64,000 bases of DNA from Nannobrachium achirus (Eukaryota > Chordata > Actinopteri > Myctophiformes > Myctophidae): the NCBI GenBank assembly GCA_963921795.1, contig OY997659.1, positions 52,766,837-52,830,836 of the forward strand, read 5' to 3'. Made by a program: the position numbers and the translations under genes. This document shows positions 32,177 to 42,143 of this stretch, one piece after another (the stretch's first letter is position 1; each line of letters begins with the position of its first letter). The notes under the pieces were generated by a model. The model had not been told where the DNA came from. It saw only the letters and a list, made by a program, of their open reading frames with translations, and did not search any database.

Positions 32177-32214
32177 ACGGCGGCGCTGTCTATCTCAGAA
32201 TGCAGTCTGATGCA

Positions 32215-32411
32215 TGTCTTTGTCTTCTTTTTTGTTTTTCTTTACATATCTACTGCATAGTACTGTGTTCTATTTGTCTGTCATTCAATGTTATATGAGA
32301 TATATGGTTTACTATGGAAATAAGCCTAGTATTTTCATGGATCTCCTTTTAGTAGACCTTGTACCAGTGAATGAAACTGTACCTTTTCCTATGCAAACTT
32401 CTAATAAAGTC

Positions 32412-32452
<41 letters not shown>
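32215..32452 (+). mobile_element. retrotransposon 3' end with (CAAT)n tail
   Basis: Matches 5790-6012, including CTACTGCATAGTACTGTG and CTTCTAATAAAGTC, ending in nine or so CAAT units. Confidence 0.8.
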
Positions 32453-32454
<2 letters not shown>

Positions 32455-32523
32455 TCTCTCTCCCCAACTTTCTCTCTTGTATCACGGCTGTAAGGTTTAT
32501 TCTAATAAATTTGGGTCGAGCGG

Positions 32524-32527
<4 letters not shown>

Positions 32528-32582
<55 letters not shown>
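32528..32582. repeat. (GA)n microsatellite
   Basis: About 55 bases of GA, with further GA-rich sequence to 32720. Confidence 0.95.
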
Positions 32583-32585
<3 letters not shown>

Positions 32586-32942
32586 TAGAGCAAGAGAGAG
32601 AGAGCAGTGTAACAGAGCGAGTGGGTCGAGAGACATAGAGAGTCTGCTACACACTCTCTCTCCCTTTTTTTTCCGCGAGAGGTAGAGAGACATATAGACA
32701 CGGTGAGAGACATCACTTTGAGAGAGAGGAAATCCAAGCTGGCTTCCAAGCAGGCTTGAGAGTCACCAAACAATGGTGGATGTTTTGCTGCGATGATCCA
32801 CTAATGGAGGGGGAATCAGGGGGTCCACATTCAACAAGCTAAAAGGATTACTTTTCGATCTCCATCTCGCTGGATTGGTCAAACTGCGACGTCTGTTTTG
32901 CTGGGATGATATGCAGTCGCACCAAGCTAAAAGCTAAACAAG

Positions 32943-33090
32943 AGGCGTCAATTGGGTATGGCAAGCTATTGCAGCTCCCATACCTTGGCTTGGCTACAGG
33001 GGGAATATAATAAAATGTACTGTAATCGTGCCTGTTGGAACATACCTTAGCTTTTTCTGAACTGACGCCGCTGAGCTAAACGCCCTGCTC
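32943..33090 (+). mobile_element. short deletion copy of the CAGGGGCGTCAATT MITE
   Basis: AGGCGTCAATTGGGTATGGC is joined to TTTCTGAACTGACGCCGCTG with most of the interior deleted. Confidence 0.75.
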
Positions 33091-33371
33091 GATCGGTGGT
33101 CCGCGCGCGGACCACCTGTTGTGATCCGAGATGAGCATAATCATCTCTCATCTCATGCTTGCTCTTGGAGCGACGTCGGCGACTCACCAAACACGCCAAT
33201 ACACCACTGTATGTATCAATCAATCAATCTAGCAACAACCACTTACTTTATATAGCAGTTCTTTTCGCTGCGACGCCGCGGCTCGGTGGTCCCTGGTGGC
33301 CTGGTCGATGAACCATGACGATCCAGTAAAACTTTTCAGATCACGTAACGGCTGTAGAAGTATAGTCCTCA

Positions 33372-33540
33372 GTAGTATAGTAAAGCACTAAACTAAACCC
33401 CCCCCCAAAACACATGGCTGTGCTTGCCGTGATTGCCGTCCATCCAGCAAGTCCTCAGTAGTATAGTAAAGCACTAAACTAAACCCCCCCCACCATACAC
33501 ATGGCTGCTGCTACGTGAATGCCGTCCATCCAGCAATCCC
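33372..33540. repeat. tandem duplication of about 90-107 bp
   Basis: GTCCTCAGTAGTATAGTAAA through GCCGTCCATCCAGCA occurs twice, with C-run length differences. Confidence 0.9.
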
Positions 33541-33724
33541 AGGTCTGGGGAGGACGGTCATGTACCAAATCACCATGGTAACACAAGGTAACACAAGCTG
33601 ATTGGCCACACAATGGTAACCATGGTGATTTTAGTCATTCCAGGGCCCAGGACGGCTGAATCCAAGCGTCAGTGATACATATGCTCCTAATCTTGTAAAG
33701 ACATTCTGGCGTCAACCTTAGCTT

Positions 33725-34016
33725 TTTCTGAACTGACGCCGCTGAGCTAAACGCCCTGCTCGATCGGCGGTGGTCCGCGGACCACGGCCGATCGAGCAGG
33801 GCGTTTAGCTCAGCGAAAAAAAAGGTATGGCAAAAAAAAGGTATGGCAAAAAAAAAAAAAAAAAAGCTGTCTTTCACGCGCGCGAGGCCCGGCGTGCAAG
33901 ACACCAGTCATGTTGCCATACCTTTCCAACAGGCACGATTACAGTACATTTTATTATATTCCCCCTGTAGCCAAGGTATGTGAGCTGCCATAGCTTGCCA
34001 TACCCAATTGACGCCT
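33725..34016 (-). mobile_element. rearranged CAGGGGCGTCAATT MITE copy
   Basis: The left part has TTTCTGAACTGACGCCGCTG, the right part GCCATACCCAATTGACGCC. Between lie poly(A) runs and half of the GCAAGACACCAGTCATG hairpin, so the copy is rearranged. Confidence 0.65.
33740..33815. repeat. perfect GC-rich hairpin, 28-bp arms
   Basis: CGCTGAGCTAAACGCCCTGC starts one arm and GCAGGGCGTTTAGCTCAGCG ends the other, with the nested palindrome GTGGTCCGCGGACCAC at the centre. Sequence matching the left arm plus a shorter tip lies at 33069-33117. Confidence 0.92.
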
Positions 34017-34149
34017 CTCTTTTAGCTTGGCTTGTGAGACCTGGCTCACACTACCAACAACAACACTGGATCTTACTTTTACTACTGTCTGTTACTACTA
34101 CAAACTATGGATGGACTATACAAAAGGTAAATATAATTATGATGTGTTT

Positions 34150-34292
34150 TTCTGTGATCTGAGACAGTTTGTTGTGTTTGGGCTGGTGATTTGAGACTTT
34201 ACTGTGATGATCACCTCAAACAATGTCAGCTGTTGGGGAAGGCTTTGAAGTTGAAAAAAAAAATACTAGCTCTTTCTCTTTTTTCCTCTCCT

Positions 34293-34384
<92 letters not shown>

Positions 34385-34640
34385 GTCTCTCAGTGTCTCT
34401 CTCTCTCTCTCTCTCTCTTTTTATCAATCAGCCATCTCAATTGCTCTCACTCGGCTAGAATGCCAAGACGGTTCCCACAGCTCTTGTGTCTGGTGATTGT
34501 TGTGGTAATGTGATGTGATTTTCTCTGATCTGAGACAGCTGGTTTGTGTTTGGGCTGGTGATTTGAGGCTTTCCTTTGATGTGGTTCACTCCAAACAATG
34601 TCAGAAGTTGGGGAAGGCTTTGAAGTTTCAAAAAAAAAAA
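34150..34640. repeat. direct duplication flanking a CA microsatellite
   Basis: GTTTGGGCTGGTGATTTGAG through GGGGAAGGCTTTGAAGTT occurs at about 34176-34252 and 34549-34628, with a (CA)n tract (34297-34381) and CT tract between. Confidence 0.85.
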
Positions 34641-34821
34641 AAAAAAAAAAGTGCGTAAAAGTGCGTGTCGGCTGGGAGGCTCTTGCGCAAAATTGCGTAA
34701 TAGTGCGTTCAGGCTGAGAAAGAGTTAATATCTAGGTCTGTATGATGATACTAATACTTGTTAGTTAGGAGTAGAGGCCTTTTTTCTCTGATTGATCTGA
34801 ATTCCACCATACAATACAACA

Positions 34822-34932
<111 letters not shown>

Positions 34933-35125
34933 AGATCAGAGACTCTGACCGGGCAGAATGGGCACCGGAGCAGTGACATCATGAGAGACACACTGGTCAT
35001 TGAAAGGAGAACAAGAAAGACAGGAACACAGAAACCCCCGAGAGACCAAGAAGGACAGAGAATAAGAGAACCGTTGAGAGACAGAAGGAGAGACAAAATG
35101 AAGTGTAAACTGAGCTACTTTCTAA

Positions 35126-35535
35126 CCACCTGTCCACTATACCAAGACATCAGAGACACATACTGACCACCTGTCCACTGTACCAAGACATCAGAGACAC
35201 ATACTGACCACCTGTCCACTGTACCAAGACATCAGAGACACATACTGACCACCTGTCCACTGTACCAAGACATCAGAGACACATACTGACCACCTGCCCA
35301 CTGTACCAAGACATCAGAGACACATACTGACCACCTGTCCACTGTACCAAGACATCAGAGACACATACTGACCGCCTGTCCACTGTACCAAGACATCAGA
35401 GACACATACTGACCGCCTGTCCACTGTACCAAGACATCAGAGACACATACTGACCGCCTGTCCACTGTACCAAGACATCACAGACAAATACTGACCACCT
35501 GCCCACTGTACCAAGACATCACAGACACATACTTC
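35126..35535. repeat. 41-bp minisatellite derived from LINE coding sequence, 10 copies
   Basis: The unit CCACCTGTCCACTGTACCAA then GACATCAGAGACACATACTGA is 41 bases. It starts at 35126 and repeats every 41 bases through 35495. The unit is the CPLYQDIRDTY coding segment of the host LINE. As 41 is not a multiple of three, it shifts frame each time. Confidence 0.95.
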
Positions 35536-35616
35536 CCACAGATCATAACCACACAAGGAGAGTTTGAAAACATGACCAATGATGAAAAACTCCCATACCA
35601 TAGCTACACTTTCTAA

Positions 35617-35780
35617 CCACCTGTCCACTATACCAAGACATCAGAGACACATACTGACCACCTGTCCACTGTACCAAGACATCAGAGACACATACTGACC
35701 ACCTGTCCACTGTACCAAGACATCAGAGACACATAATGACCACCTGCCCACTGTACCAAGACATCACAGACACATACTTC
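35617..35780. repeat. second block of the 41-bp minisatellite, 4 copies
   Basis: The same unit starts at 35617, 35658, 35699 and 35740. A duplicated TTCCCACAGATCATAACCAC and CATGACCAATGATGAAAAAC segment follows both blocks, so the whole block was also duplicated. Confidence 0.93.
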
Positions 35781-36014
35781 CCACAGATCATAACCACACA
35801 AGGAGAGTTTGAAAACATGACCAATGATGAAAAACTCCCATACCTGCTGGGTGAAGTAAAACAATGTGCAAACACAGCAGCAAGATTCCAGCAAGAGCCG
35901 CTGATACAAACGACCTACGGCCTGGTCGCGACTTAGGCCACGACTTGGAGGTCGTAGGTCCCGGTTCTGGAGGTTTTGCGCGATCTCGGTCGTAATTCAG
36001 CGACCTGGGAAGTC

Positions 36015-36242
36015 CGCGATCGAAACTCTACGCTTGCTAAGGGAAGGGACGCGAGTTTAGAAACTCTACGCTTGCTAAGGGAAGGAGCGCCGCGATCGAA
36101 ACTCTACGCTTGCTAAGGGAAGGGACGCGAGTTTAGAAACTCTACGCTTGCTAAGGGAAGGAGCGCCGCGATCGAAACTCTACGCTTGCTAAGGGAAGGG
36201 ACGCGAGTTTAGAAACTCTACGCTTGCTAAGGGAAGGAGCGC
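36015..36242. repeat. 76-bp tandem repeat, 3 copies
   Basis: CGCGATCGAAACTCTACGC begins units at 36015, 36091 and 36167. Each unit itself contains AAACTCTACGCTTGCTAAGG twice. Confidence 0.92.
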
Positions 36243-36284
36243 TCGTTTTCAACAGCGTCGGCAGGTTAGCTACTCAGTGTCGGC

Positions 36285-36390
36285 AGGTTAGGGTTAGGGT
36301 TAGGGTTAGGGTTAGGGTTAGGGTTAGGGTTAGAGTTGGGGTTAGGGTTAAGGTTAGGGTTAGAGTTAGAGTTGGGGTTAGGGTTAAGGA
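36285..36390. repeat. interstitial telomere-like (TTAGGG)n
   Basis: About seven perfect GGTTAG units, then degenerate GGTTAGAGTTGGGGTTAGG units. It lies inside a transposon, so it is not a chromosome end. Confidence 0.9.
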
Positions 36391-36929
36391 TAGGTTTTGG
36401 TGCACCTCGCGCGGTCCAAGTGACTACAATGGAGCGCTTCCTACCTCCGGTTCAGCCAATCACAAGCTTCAAAAGGTTGAATAGCGCTGCTGCTCTAGAA
36501 TATTCTGCAAAAAGACCTTTAACAACGGCCCGGGGACGACCGAGGTGGCGCAACCACGGCCGGGGGTCGCGAAACTAGACCGGCCGCGACCTAACAAGTA
36601 TGTACCGCGAACTACGACCTCCAGAACCGGGACCTACGACCTCCAGGTCGTGGCCTAGGTCGCGACCAGGCCGTAGGTCGTTCGTATCAGCGGCTGTCTC
36701 TCCAAGATTCGTGAGCTGCTGTGATAAGAGAAGGATATCAAATGGAACCCAACCACCTTAAAAAGAGCAGTGATATGTATATATCACTGCTCTGCCTGCA
36801 CGTTACCGTGATGCATGAAAACTGTTTTCACCTGTACTTATTTTGTTCTGATTGTATTGTATTGTGTACACTTCTGCTTTGGCAATGTAAACGTATGTTT
36901 TCTCATCAGCCCTTTGAATTGAATTGAAT

Positions 36930-36936
<7 letters not shown>

Positions 36937-37016
<80 letters not shown>
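36937..37016. repeat. (GA)n microsatellite
   Basis: About 80 bases of GA at the LINE tail, possibly grown from it. Confidence 0.95.
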
Positions 37017-37020
<4 letters not shown>

Positions 37021-37139
37021 GGGATGCTGAGCGATTGGGTTGGGTGGAGGGTGGTGGTGGTGGGGGGGGGGGTACAGAGAGTCAGAGTGGTGATCTGTCA
37101 AAACACAGCCCCGTCCTCAGCTGCATTCCAGGGTAATTG

Positions 37140-38190
37140 AGCGGATGATTAGTCTAACAATCACCAACACAATGCCAGCTGTCTGAACCAGAACTGGGGT
37201 AATTGGAGCCAATTTGCCTGCCTTGTGCAAGTATTAGAAGTATTATGGGTGTTAGGGGTGTTAGCGAGTGGCTCAGTCCTCACCATCCGGCCTGTGTCAA
37301 CACCTAATGATGCTATTGAGGACACTTGTCCCTCACATTAGTCTGATTGGTCAGTTTTCTGGTTTTAAGTGTCACTTGATCTCTCATTAAGGAGCAAGTG
37401 CAGGACACCCTGATGGCTGGTAAGGGGGGACAATACAAGGGGGATTAAGCCCAGTGGTCAAACAGTGCTTCTTAAATTATACAGAAAATCATTTAAAAAA
37501 TTATCGTTTTTCATATTTTCGGATAAACATATGAAAAAAGGTTCTGCTTTTCTTGTGTATAATTCGTTCGTATGCATTATATGCAATGAAGCATTATTGC
37601 TTCATTTGGACGTGTAGAGAGAGACCGGAAACAGGCTGCAGGGGAAAAGACGGGAGTCCAAATGGTGCAACCCCCCATCATGAAAACATCATTTAAAAAG
37701 GAGAATTAAGCCTGATTGTGAAAGAAATTGAAGTTGACCGTGCAGCTGCGATGCGCGGGGGCAGTTTCAGATCTCTGCCATCCTTCTAATCAAACCCAAT
37801 GGCTTCCATTTTTACACAATACACGACTTGACAGCCGCTGCAGTGGCATCGCCGCCGATGTTGTACACAAAAGCGCCGCTCCGGCTTTATTCCCTCACAG
37901 CAACGGAATGCACCGACTGACTCGGGGCTGGGAATATCACTTCAGGATGTTTAATTAGGGCTCAGTGTTAGAAATGTGCCCGTCTCTGTTTCAACCACAG
38001 CGGCTGATGTTTATACGCACCGATCCCGTATGGCACGGGGGCTGCGTGGCATGCATGCGGTCTGTTGGAACCAAGCAGCCCAGTTGAATCCCAGTTGTTA
38101 AATCAAAGTTGGATACACAGTGGAGACCGCAGGCCCAGATCAACGCTAATGTGCCTGTTTAGAGAGTACGGTAAGAATATCCACCCCGAA
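37140..38190. other. low-repeat stretch, candidate conserved non-coding element
   Basis: This is the longest stretch between 15 and 60 kb with no recognisable transposon or tandem repeat. Composition is balanced, with TAATTAG-type and homeodomain-like AT motifs (GTTTAATTAGGG near 37951) and GC-rich blocks. No reading frame looks like a protein. That combination is typical of vertebrate conserved regulatory elements, but conservation cannot be seen from one sequence. Confidence 0.35.
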
Positions 38191-38312
38191 GCAACGGGCC
38201 CGGTCAGATTCCAACATGCATGCCCACACACAGTGCTGCACCACTCACTGTACCGTCCATTCATTGTCTTGGAACTTTTTCCTTTCTCTCTCTCTAGCCA
38301 ATTTCCTCCGTC

Positions 38313-38420
38313 CTCCTGCCCCCAAACCCCGGTCCGCCTCTCTGACTACTAACCCATGGTTTACACCTCCTGCCCCCAAACCCCGGTCCGCCTCTCTGAC
38401 TACTAACCCATGGTTTACAC
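38313..38420. repeat. 54-bp direct duplication
   Basis: CTCCTGCCCCCAAACCCCGG through CCATGGTTTACAC occurs at 38313 and 38367. Confidence 0.93.
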
Positions 38421-38511
38421 GTCCTGTCATCGACACTCAAAAGGAGAGGCAGCACCCATGCAGAGGGAGGGTGTTTGGAGGGGGGTTGGGAAGAGAGATC
38501 GGCTCATATAG

Positions 38512-38691
38512 TGTGTGCCAGCGGCTACGTCATTGTAGTCCTTAACGGCCATTTCTTGGGTCAAAACACAGGTGTTTCAATTGTTTGATTGCATAGAAGT
38601 TCTAGAACTAATGCTATAGTCTAATCAGAACACCTGTGTAAGGCTGTGTTTACCCAAGAAATGGCCGCTCTTAGAACTACATTTGGCACAC
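38512..38691. mobile_element. small MITE with about 60-bp inverted ends
   Basis: GTGTGCCAGCGGCTACG then CGGCCATTTCTTGGGT at the left; ACCCAAGAAATGGCCG then CATTTGGCACAC at the right. CAGGTGTTTC and GAACACCTG also pair. Confidence 0.75.
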
Positions 38692-38700
38692 CCTATAGAG

Positions 38701-38943
38701 CAGTGGTTCTCAACCTGTGGGTCAGGACAACCAACTTGTCAAATATTAGAGTTTGAAATTGTGAAAATAGCAGATCTACATGTTCACAACGCCGTTGTGA
38801 GCATGTAGATCTGCTATTTTCACAATAGAACCGTGTTATACAAAATGTAATGCCTCAACTCTTAGTGCTCATCAGGGTGGGGGGTCCCCAGTTAAAATAT
38901 GATTATTTTGGGGGTCGCGGCCTGAAAAGGTTGAGAACCTCTG
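38701..38943. mobile_element. hAT MITE, 243 bp, CAGTGGTTCTCAACC family
   Basis: CAGTGGTTCTCAACCTGTG to GGTTGAGAACCTCTG, flanked by CTATAGAG and ATATAGAG (7 of 8). It holds a complete palindromic core (38757-38831), ATTGTGAAAATAGCAGATC with its complement. The same core sits in the nested elements at 10307 and 12160. Confidence 0.88.
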
Positions 38944-39015
38944 ATATAGAGCTAGGCTGAAACTGAATGGATGGATAAAAACACCAAAGGCAAAGACTGA
39001 AACCATATGAATTCT

Positions 39016-39039
39016 GTCGGTCTGTCTGTCGGTCTGTCG

Positions 39040-39102
<63 letters not shown>

Positions 39103-39103
39103 G
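39016..39103. repeat. (GTCT)n microsatellite
   Basis: GTCT units with a few GGTC variants. Confidence 0.95.
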
Positions 39104-39244
39104 GACGGACGAGCGGGCAGTCGATCGCTGGATAGACATTCTTGGCATCTGAGAGCATTATAGCTAAATCCCAATCTCTCCTGCATCTCCATTCATTCAT
39201 AAAAAAAGAAGCAGAGAGCCGTCTGCAGCAGCAGCGTCCCGGTG

Positions 39245-39345
39245 GACTCCCTCTGCTCTCTGGGTAATGTGGCAGCAACCACAGAGCCCTGCACATAGCT
39301 GGCATTCCTCTGCTCTGGGGGTAATGTGGCAGCAACCACAGAGCA
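39245..39345. repeat. short duplication GGTAATGTGGCAGCAACCAC
   Basis: CTCTGGGTAATGTGGCAGC through AACCACAGAGC occurs at about 39254 and 39316 with near identity. The rest of 39100-39430 shows no gene. Confidence 0.8.
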
Positions 39346-39439
39346 TTCCTCTCCACACTGAGAGCAGATTAGCTGAGGGAGCCAACACCTGTTCTGGGCC
39401 TACGCTGCCATGGCTCTGAATCACACTTTGTCGTCCGCC

Positions 39440-39522
39440 GGTGTCGTGCACCGAAAATAGCCGATGGACAATCTGACAATGTGCTACGGCAGCGACAGAC
39501 CGGCTATTTTCAGTGTGCGGCG
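39440..39522. repeat. diverged palindromic core
   Basis: GCACCGAAAATAGCCGATG on the left and GACCGGCTATTTTCAGTGTG on the right; the centre differs from the common GATCTACAAGCTC. Confidence 0.6.
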
Positions 39523-39534
39523 TCATGGTATGAT

Positions 39535-39973
39535 TAGTCTCGCGTGGCCAGACTGTTGCCTCCACGATTTAGACAAATGCTCCCAGCATACAGTCTGGCA
39601 AACGGAAATAGAAACGATGAGTGCGAGATGAAGCAGATGTGACGCAACCGCTCCCTTGGTGCAGTAACAATAACATGTCCTATACTAGAAGCGTTATGTC
39701 TCCTTTCAATATTTCTGGGGGCGTTATTTCATCTTTCTCTGGTGTTATTGGTGTTACCTCCATGATGTTTTCAAATGTTTTCTTAAACTAGACACTCATA
39801 ATAGGCAGCTCGAATGACTTTGTCTGAGCTAATGTGTTTCTGTTATGTTTCCAGTGGGACTACAGTTCAGTCCAGCAGCAGCTACTTCCGATACTCGCCG
39901 TTCGGGAGCTGCGGTTCCAGGCTCTGTATAGCATTTGGAGATTGTGGAATAGTTGTCTGGCTACGCGAGACTA
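39535..39973. mobile_element. MITE, 439 bp, TAGTCTCGCGT ends, 9-bp target duplication
   Basis: TAGTCTCGCGTGGCCAGACT at the left and GTCTGGCTACGCGAGACTA at the right. The nonamer TGGTATGAT flanks it exactly (39526-39534 and 39974-39982). A 9-bp duplication is typical of MULE-type elements. Confidence 0.85.
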
Positions 39974-40002
39974 TGGTATGATGGAACATAAATGACATAT
40001 AT

Positions 40003-40259
40003 CGTCGTTGTCGGGTGGAAACCTCGTATCTCCAAGTTTCAAATTTGTATGTTCTTTCGCAAAGTAAAGCCCTGCTTCATCATACAAGGCCGTCGCACAA
40101 AAGTAGTGAAAACAGCGGATCTACAAGCACACAACGCCTCACGGTGCGAGGCGTTGTGTGCTTGTAGATCGGCTGTTTTCACTAGTTTAAATCATTTTTA
40201 AAATGATAAATGCAAAACGAACGGTTTTGGACATACAAGGTTTCCACCCGACAACGACG
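40003..40259. mobile_element. palindromic MITE, CGTCGTTGTCGGGTGG family, complete copy
   Basis: CGTCGTTGTCGGGTGGAAAC and its complement GTTTCCACCCGACAACGACG bound the element, with ATAT on both sides. The central hairpin (40101-40182) is AGTGAAAACAGCGGATC with its complement. Confidence 0.88.
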
Positions 40260-40592
40260 ATATACTGTATGGCTCTGCTCGCTACTGCTCTGTTCCATGC
40301 TTGCTGATGTTAGAATTAGCCAGGCAGCCACGGGCTGGATTCTGTCTCATACTGTTGGTATCCAGCAGAATGGATTCTGTCACATACTGTTGGTATCCAG
40401 CAGAAGCTGTTCCTGTAATGTTATTGTTTTCCCTCTAGCTGTCATTTGGTTCCCTTGTGAGGACGTTGTAATGCTCCTTTAAACAACAGATGTTCGGACC
40501 CGTTTTTTTCCCCCTCACCTTTAGAAGTGTGTTAAGGGGTATTGAGGAAGTGTGCCAAGTAAGTAAGTAGGTCAGAGTGGGTTACTATCAGT

Positions 40593-41158
40593 CAGGGACG
40601 TGCTGGGCCCCTGATTCAGCCTGGGAAAAACAGTTGGAGAGGCCCTCATTGCGTGCTATAGAGAGAGATCTCTCTCTATAGCACTGCTGCTACTCAAAGA
40701 TTTGCCATTTCAGATCATGACAAGTGACAAGCCAGCGGGCCAATTACATGAGTTATATTTCGTCGTTGTCGGGTGGAAACCTTGTATGTCCAAAACCGTT
40801 TGTTTTGTATTTATCATTTAAAAATGTATTTAAACTAGTGAAAACAGCCGATCTACAAGCACACAACGCCTCGCACCGCGAGGCGTTGTGTGCTTGTAGA
40901 TCTGCTGTTTTCACTACTTTTGTGCGACGGCCTTGTATGATGAAGCAGGGCTTTGCTTTGCGAAAAAATGTACACATTTGAAACTTGGAAATACAAGGTT
41001 TCTGCCCGACAGTGACGATTTACTTTGTTGGCCGCCCAGCCCCCAAAATGGAACAAATTTTATTTTAATTTCTTTCCTAATGGCCGGCCTGGACCGGCTG
41101 GTAATGAACCGGCCGTTCGGGAGTTGTCCCGCTTTTCCCAATGGCCAGCACGTCCCTG
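40593..41158. mobile_element. hAT-like MITE, CAGGGACGTGCTGG family, with nested palindromic MITE
   Basis: CAGGGACGTGCTGGG to CCAGCACGTCCCTG, flanked by CTATCAGT and CTGTCAGT (7 of 8). It is inverted relative to 3503-3972 and has the same nested palindromic MITE (40761-41017, hairpin about 40838-40917). Confidence 0.87.
40653..40684. repeat. perfect 32-bp palindrome
   Basis: GTGCTATAGAGAGAGA and TCTCTCTCTATAGCAC with no spacer. The sister element at 3503-3972 lacks it, so it was added to this copy. Confidence 0.95.
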
Positions 41159-41299
41159 CTGTCAGTATTGGCCAGGCATGAAGATGTCTATCACCTTTTC
41201 AATGCAGTAGAACTAGATCCTCGGAGATGAAAAGTCACCTTCAGGCGGCTGCTACCCATGACTTGTAAATAGACTAAGCCACCATGCTCCCCCCCACAC

Positions 41300-41516
41300 C
41301 TTTTTTTTCTGCCTTTGTTATCCTAGATAAAGTACTATGTTCTATCCGTCTGTCTTTCAATGTTATATGAGATACTTGTGTGGTTCCTGTGGAAATAAGC
41401 CTCGGCTTTCTAGGATCTTCTTTTAGTTGACCTTGTACCAGTGATTTGTACTGTCATGAAACTGTACTTTTTTCTATTGCAAACTTCCAATAAATTATTC
41501 AATCAATCAATCAATG
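41300..41516 (+). mobile_element. retrotransposon 3' end with (CAAT)n tail
   Basis: TTCTATCCGTCTGTC through CTTCCAATAAATTATTCAAT matches 5830-6012. Confidence 0.75.
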
Positions 41517-41700
41517 GATTGTTGAGGTGGAGCGCAAGGCCTACCATCAGCTCACATACCGATGTGCTACTCATCCCAGAACCTCTAAATCAGGAGTGGG
41601 CAACTTTGATGATGGCGAGGGCCACCATATTTCCACCTTCACTCCAGAGGGCCACATTGCATATTGTTACGTCCTCCTTTGTCATTCTAGTATCTCATAC

Positions 41701-41801
41701 AAAAGAAGCAAAATAGCCGAACTATAAGCTCAAAACTCATCGCGCAGCAATGCGTTTTGAGCCAACATTTGAGCTTGTAGATCGGCTATTTTTGCTTCTT
41801 T
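41701..41801. repeat. palindromic hairpin core, AAAAGAAGCAAAATAGCC type
   Basis: The outer arms AAAAGAAGCAAAATAGCCGA and GATCGGCTATTTTTGCTTCT are specific to this family; the inner arms show ATAAGCTCAAAAC and GTTTTGAG...GAGCTTGTAGATC. Confidence 0.85.
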
Positions 41802-42009
41802 TGAATTGGAATCCTGAATTATTTGTTGTTATTTTTTAATTGGAATCCTGAAATGTAACATTTTGATTTAATTTCAAACGCATTTAGTTATGAATGTTAA
41901 CTGAACTGAATGAACCTAAATACAAAAACAATGGACATACAAAAATACATTTTAATACTACTATAGTAGTCATTAAGCTACTAATATAGACTGATGGAAT
42001 TAAAGCAGA

Positions 42010-42110
42010 TCATGGTTGTAATTGCGACCGTCAGGTCGCAGTTTAGTATGAAAACCTCCACCGGCCGTCCGTCCGTCCGTCCCTGAGTCCGTCCCTGAGT
42101 CACACGTGTG
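42010..42110. repeat. module GACCGTCAGG-TTTAGTATGAAAAC with GTCC repeats
   Basis: GCGACCGTCAGGTCGCAG, GTATGAAAACCTCCACCGGC and a CGTCCGTC run recur in reverse complement at about 51740-51810. The two copies face each other 9.7 kb apart. Confidence 0.75.
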
Positions 42111-42143
42111 ACGTCAGAGTCCACAGCTGATATCACTCTGAGC

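Larger units (their letters stand above)
31491..34728. mobile_element. TTAA-flanked element, 3.2 kb, CTCTTTCTCAGCC ends
   Basis: TTAACTCTTTCTCAGCC at the left and GGCTGAGAAAGAGTTAA at the right are perfect inverted ends including TTAA, as in piggyBac-type elements. No transposase was found. The interior is a collection of later insertions: a retrotransposon 3' end, GA and CA microsatellites, pieces of the CAGGGGCGTCAATT MITE and a 107-bp duplication. I cannot exclude that the two ends belong to different copies. Confidence 0.5.
35889..36702. mobile_element. hAT-like non-autonomous element, 814 bp, carrying TTAGGG repeats
   Basis: CAAGATTC flanks it exactly (35881-35888 and 36703-36710), and its removal restores the LINE frame. 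Long inverted ends follow: GCCGCTGATACAAACGACC at 35897 and its near complement ending at 36694, extending for about 80 bases. The interior holds three 76-bp units (36015-36242) with AAACTCTACGCTTGCTAAGG, then a TTAGGG tract (36285-36390). No transposase is present. Confidence 0.88.
35090..36935 (+). mobile_element. 3' part of a LINE, expanded by a minisatellite and split by a DNA transposon
   Basis: The sequence encodes a C-terminal LINE-like stretch (CPLYQDITDTYFPQI, FENMTNDEKLPYLLGE, QCANTAARF). The reading frame resumes after the 35889-36702 insertion as ARFVSCCDKR. The end (36900-36935) has GAATTGAATTGAATTGA, a usual short-repeat tail. It resembles the ends of Tx1- or I-like fish LINEs; clade is uncertain. 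Confidence 0.7.

Noticed and set aside
36285..36390. Chromosome end
   Set aside because: The TTAGGG tract is short, degenerate at one side and lies within a transposon with ordinary sequence on both sides.
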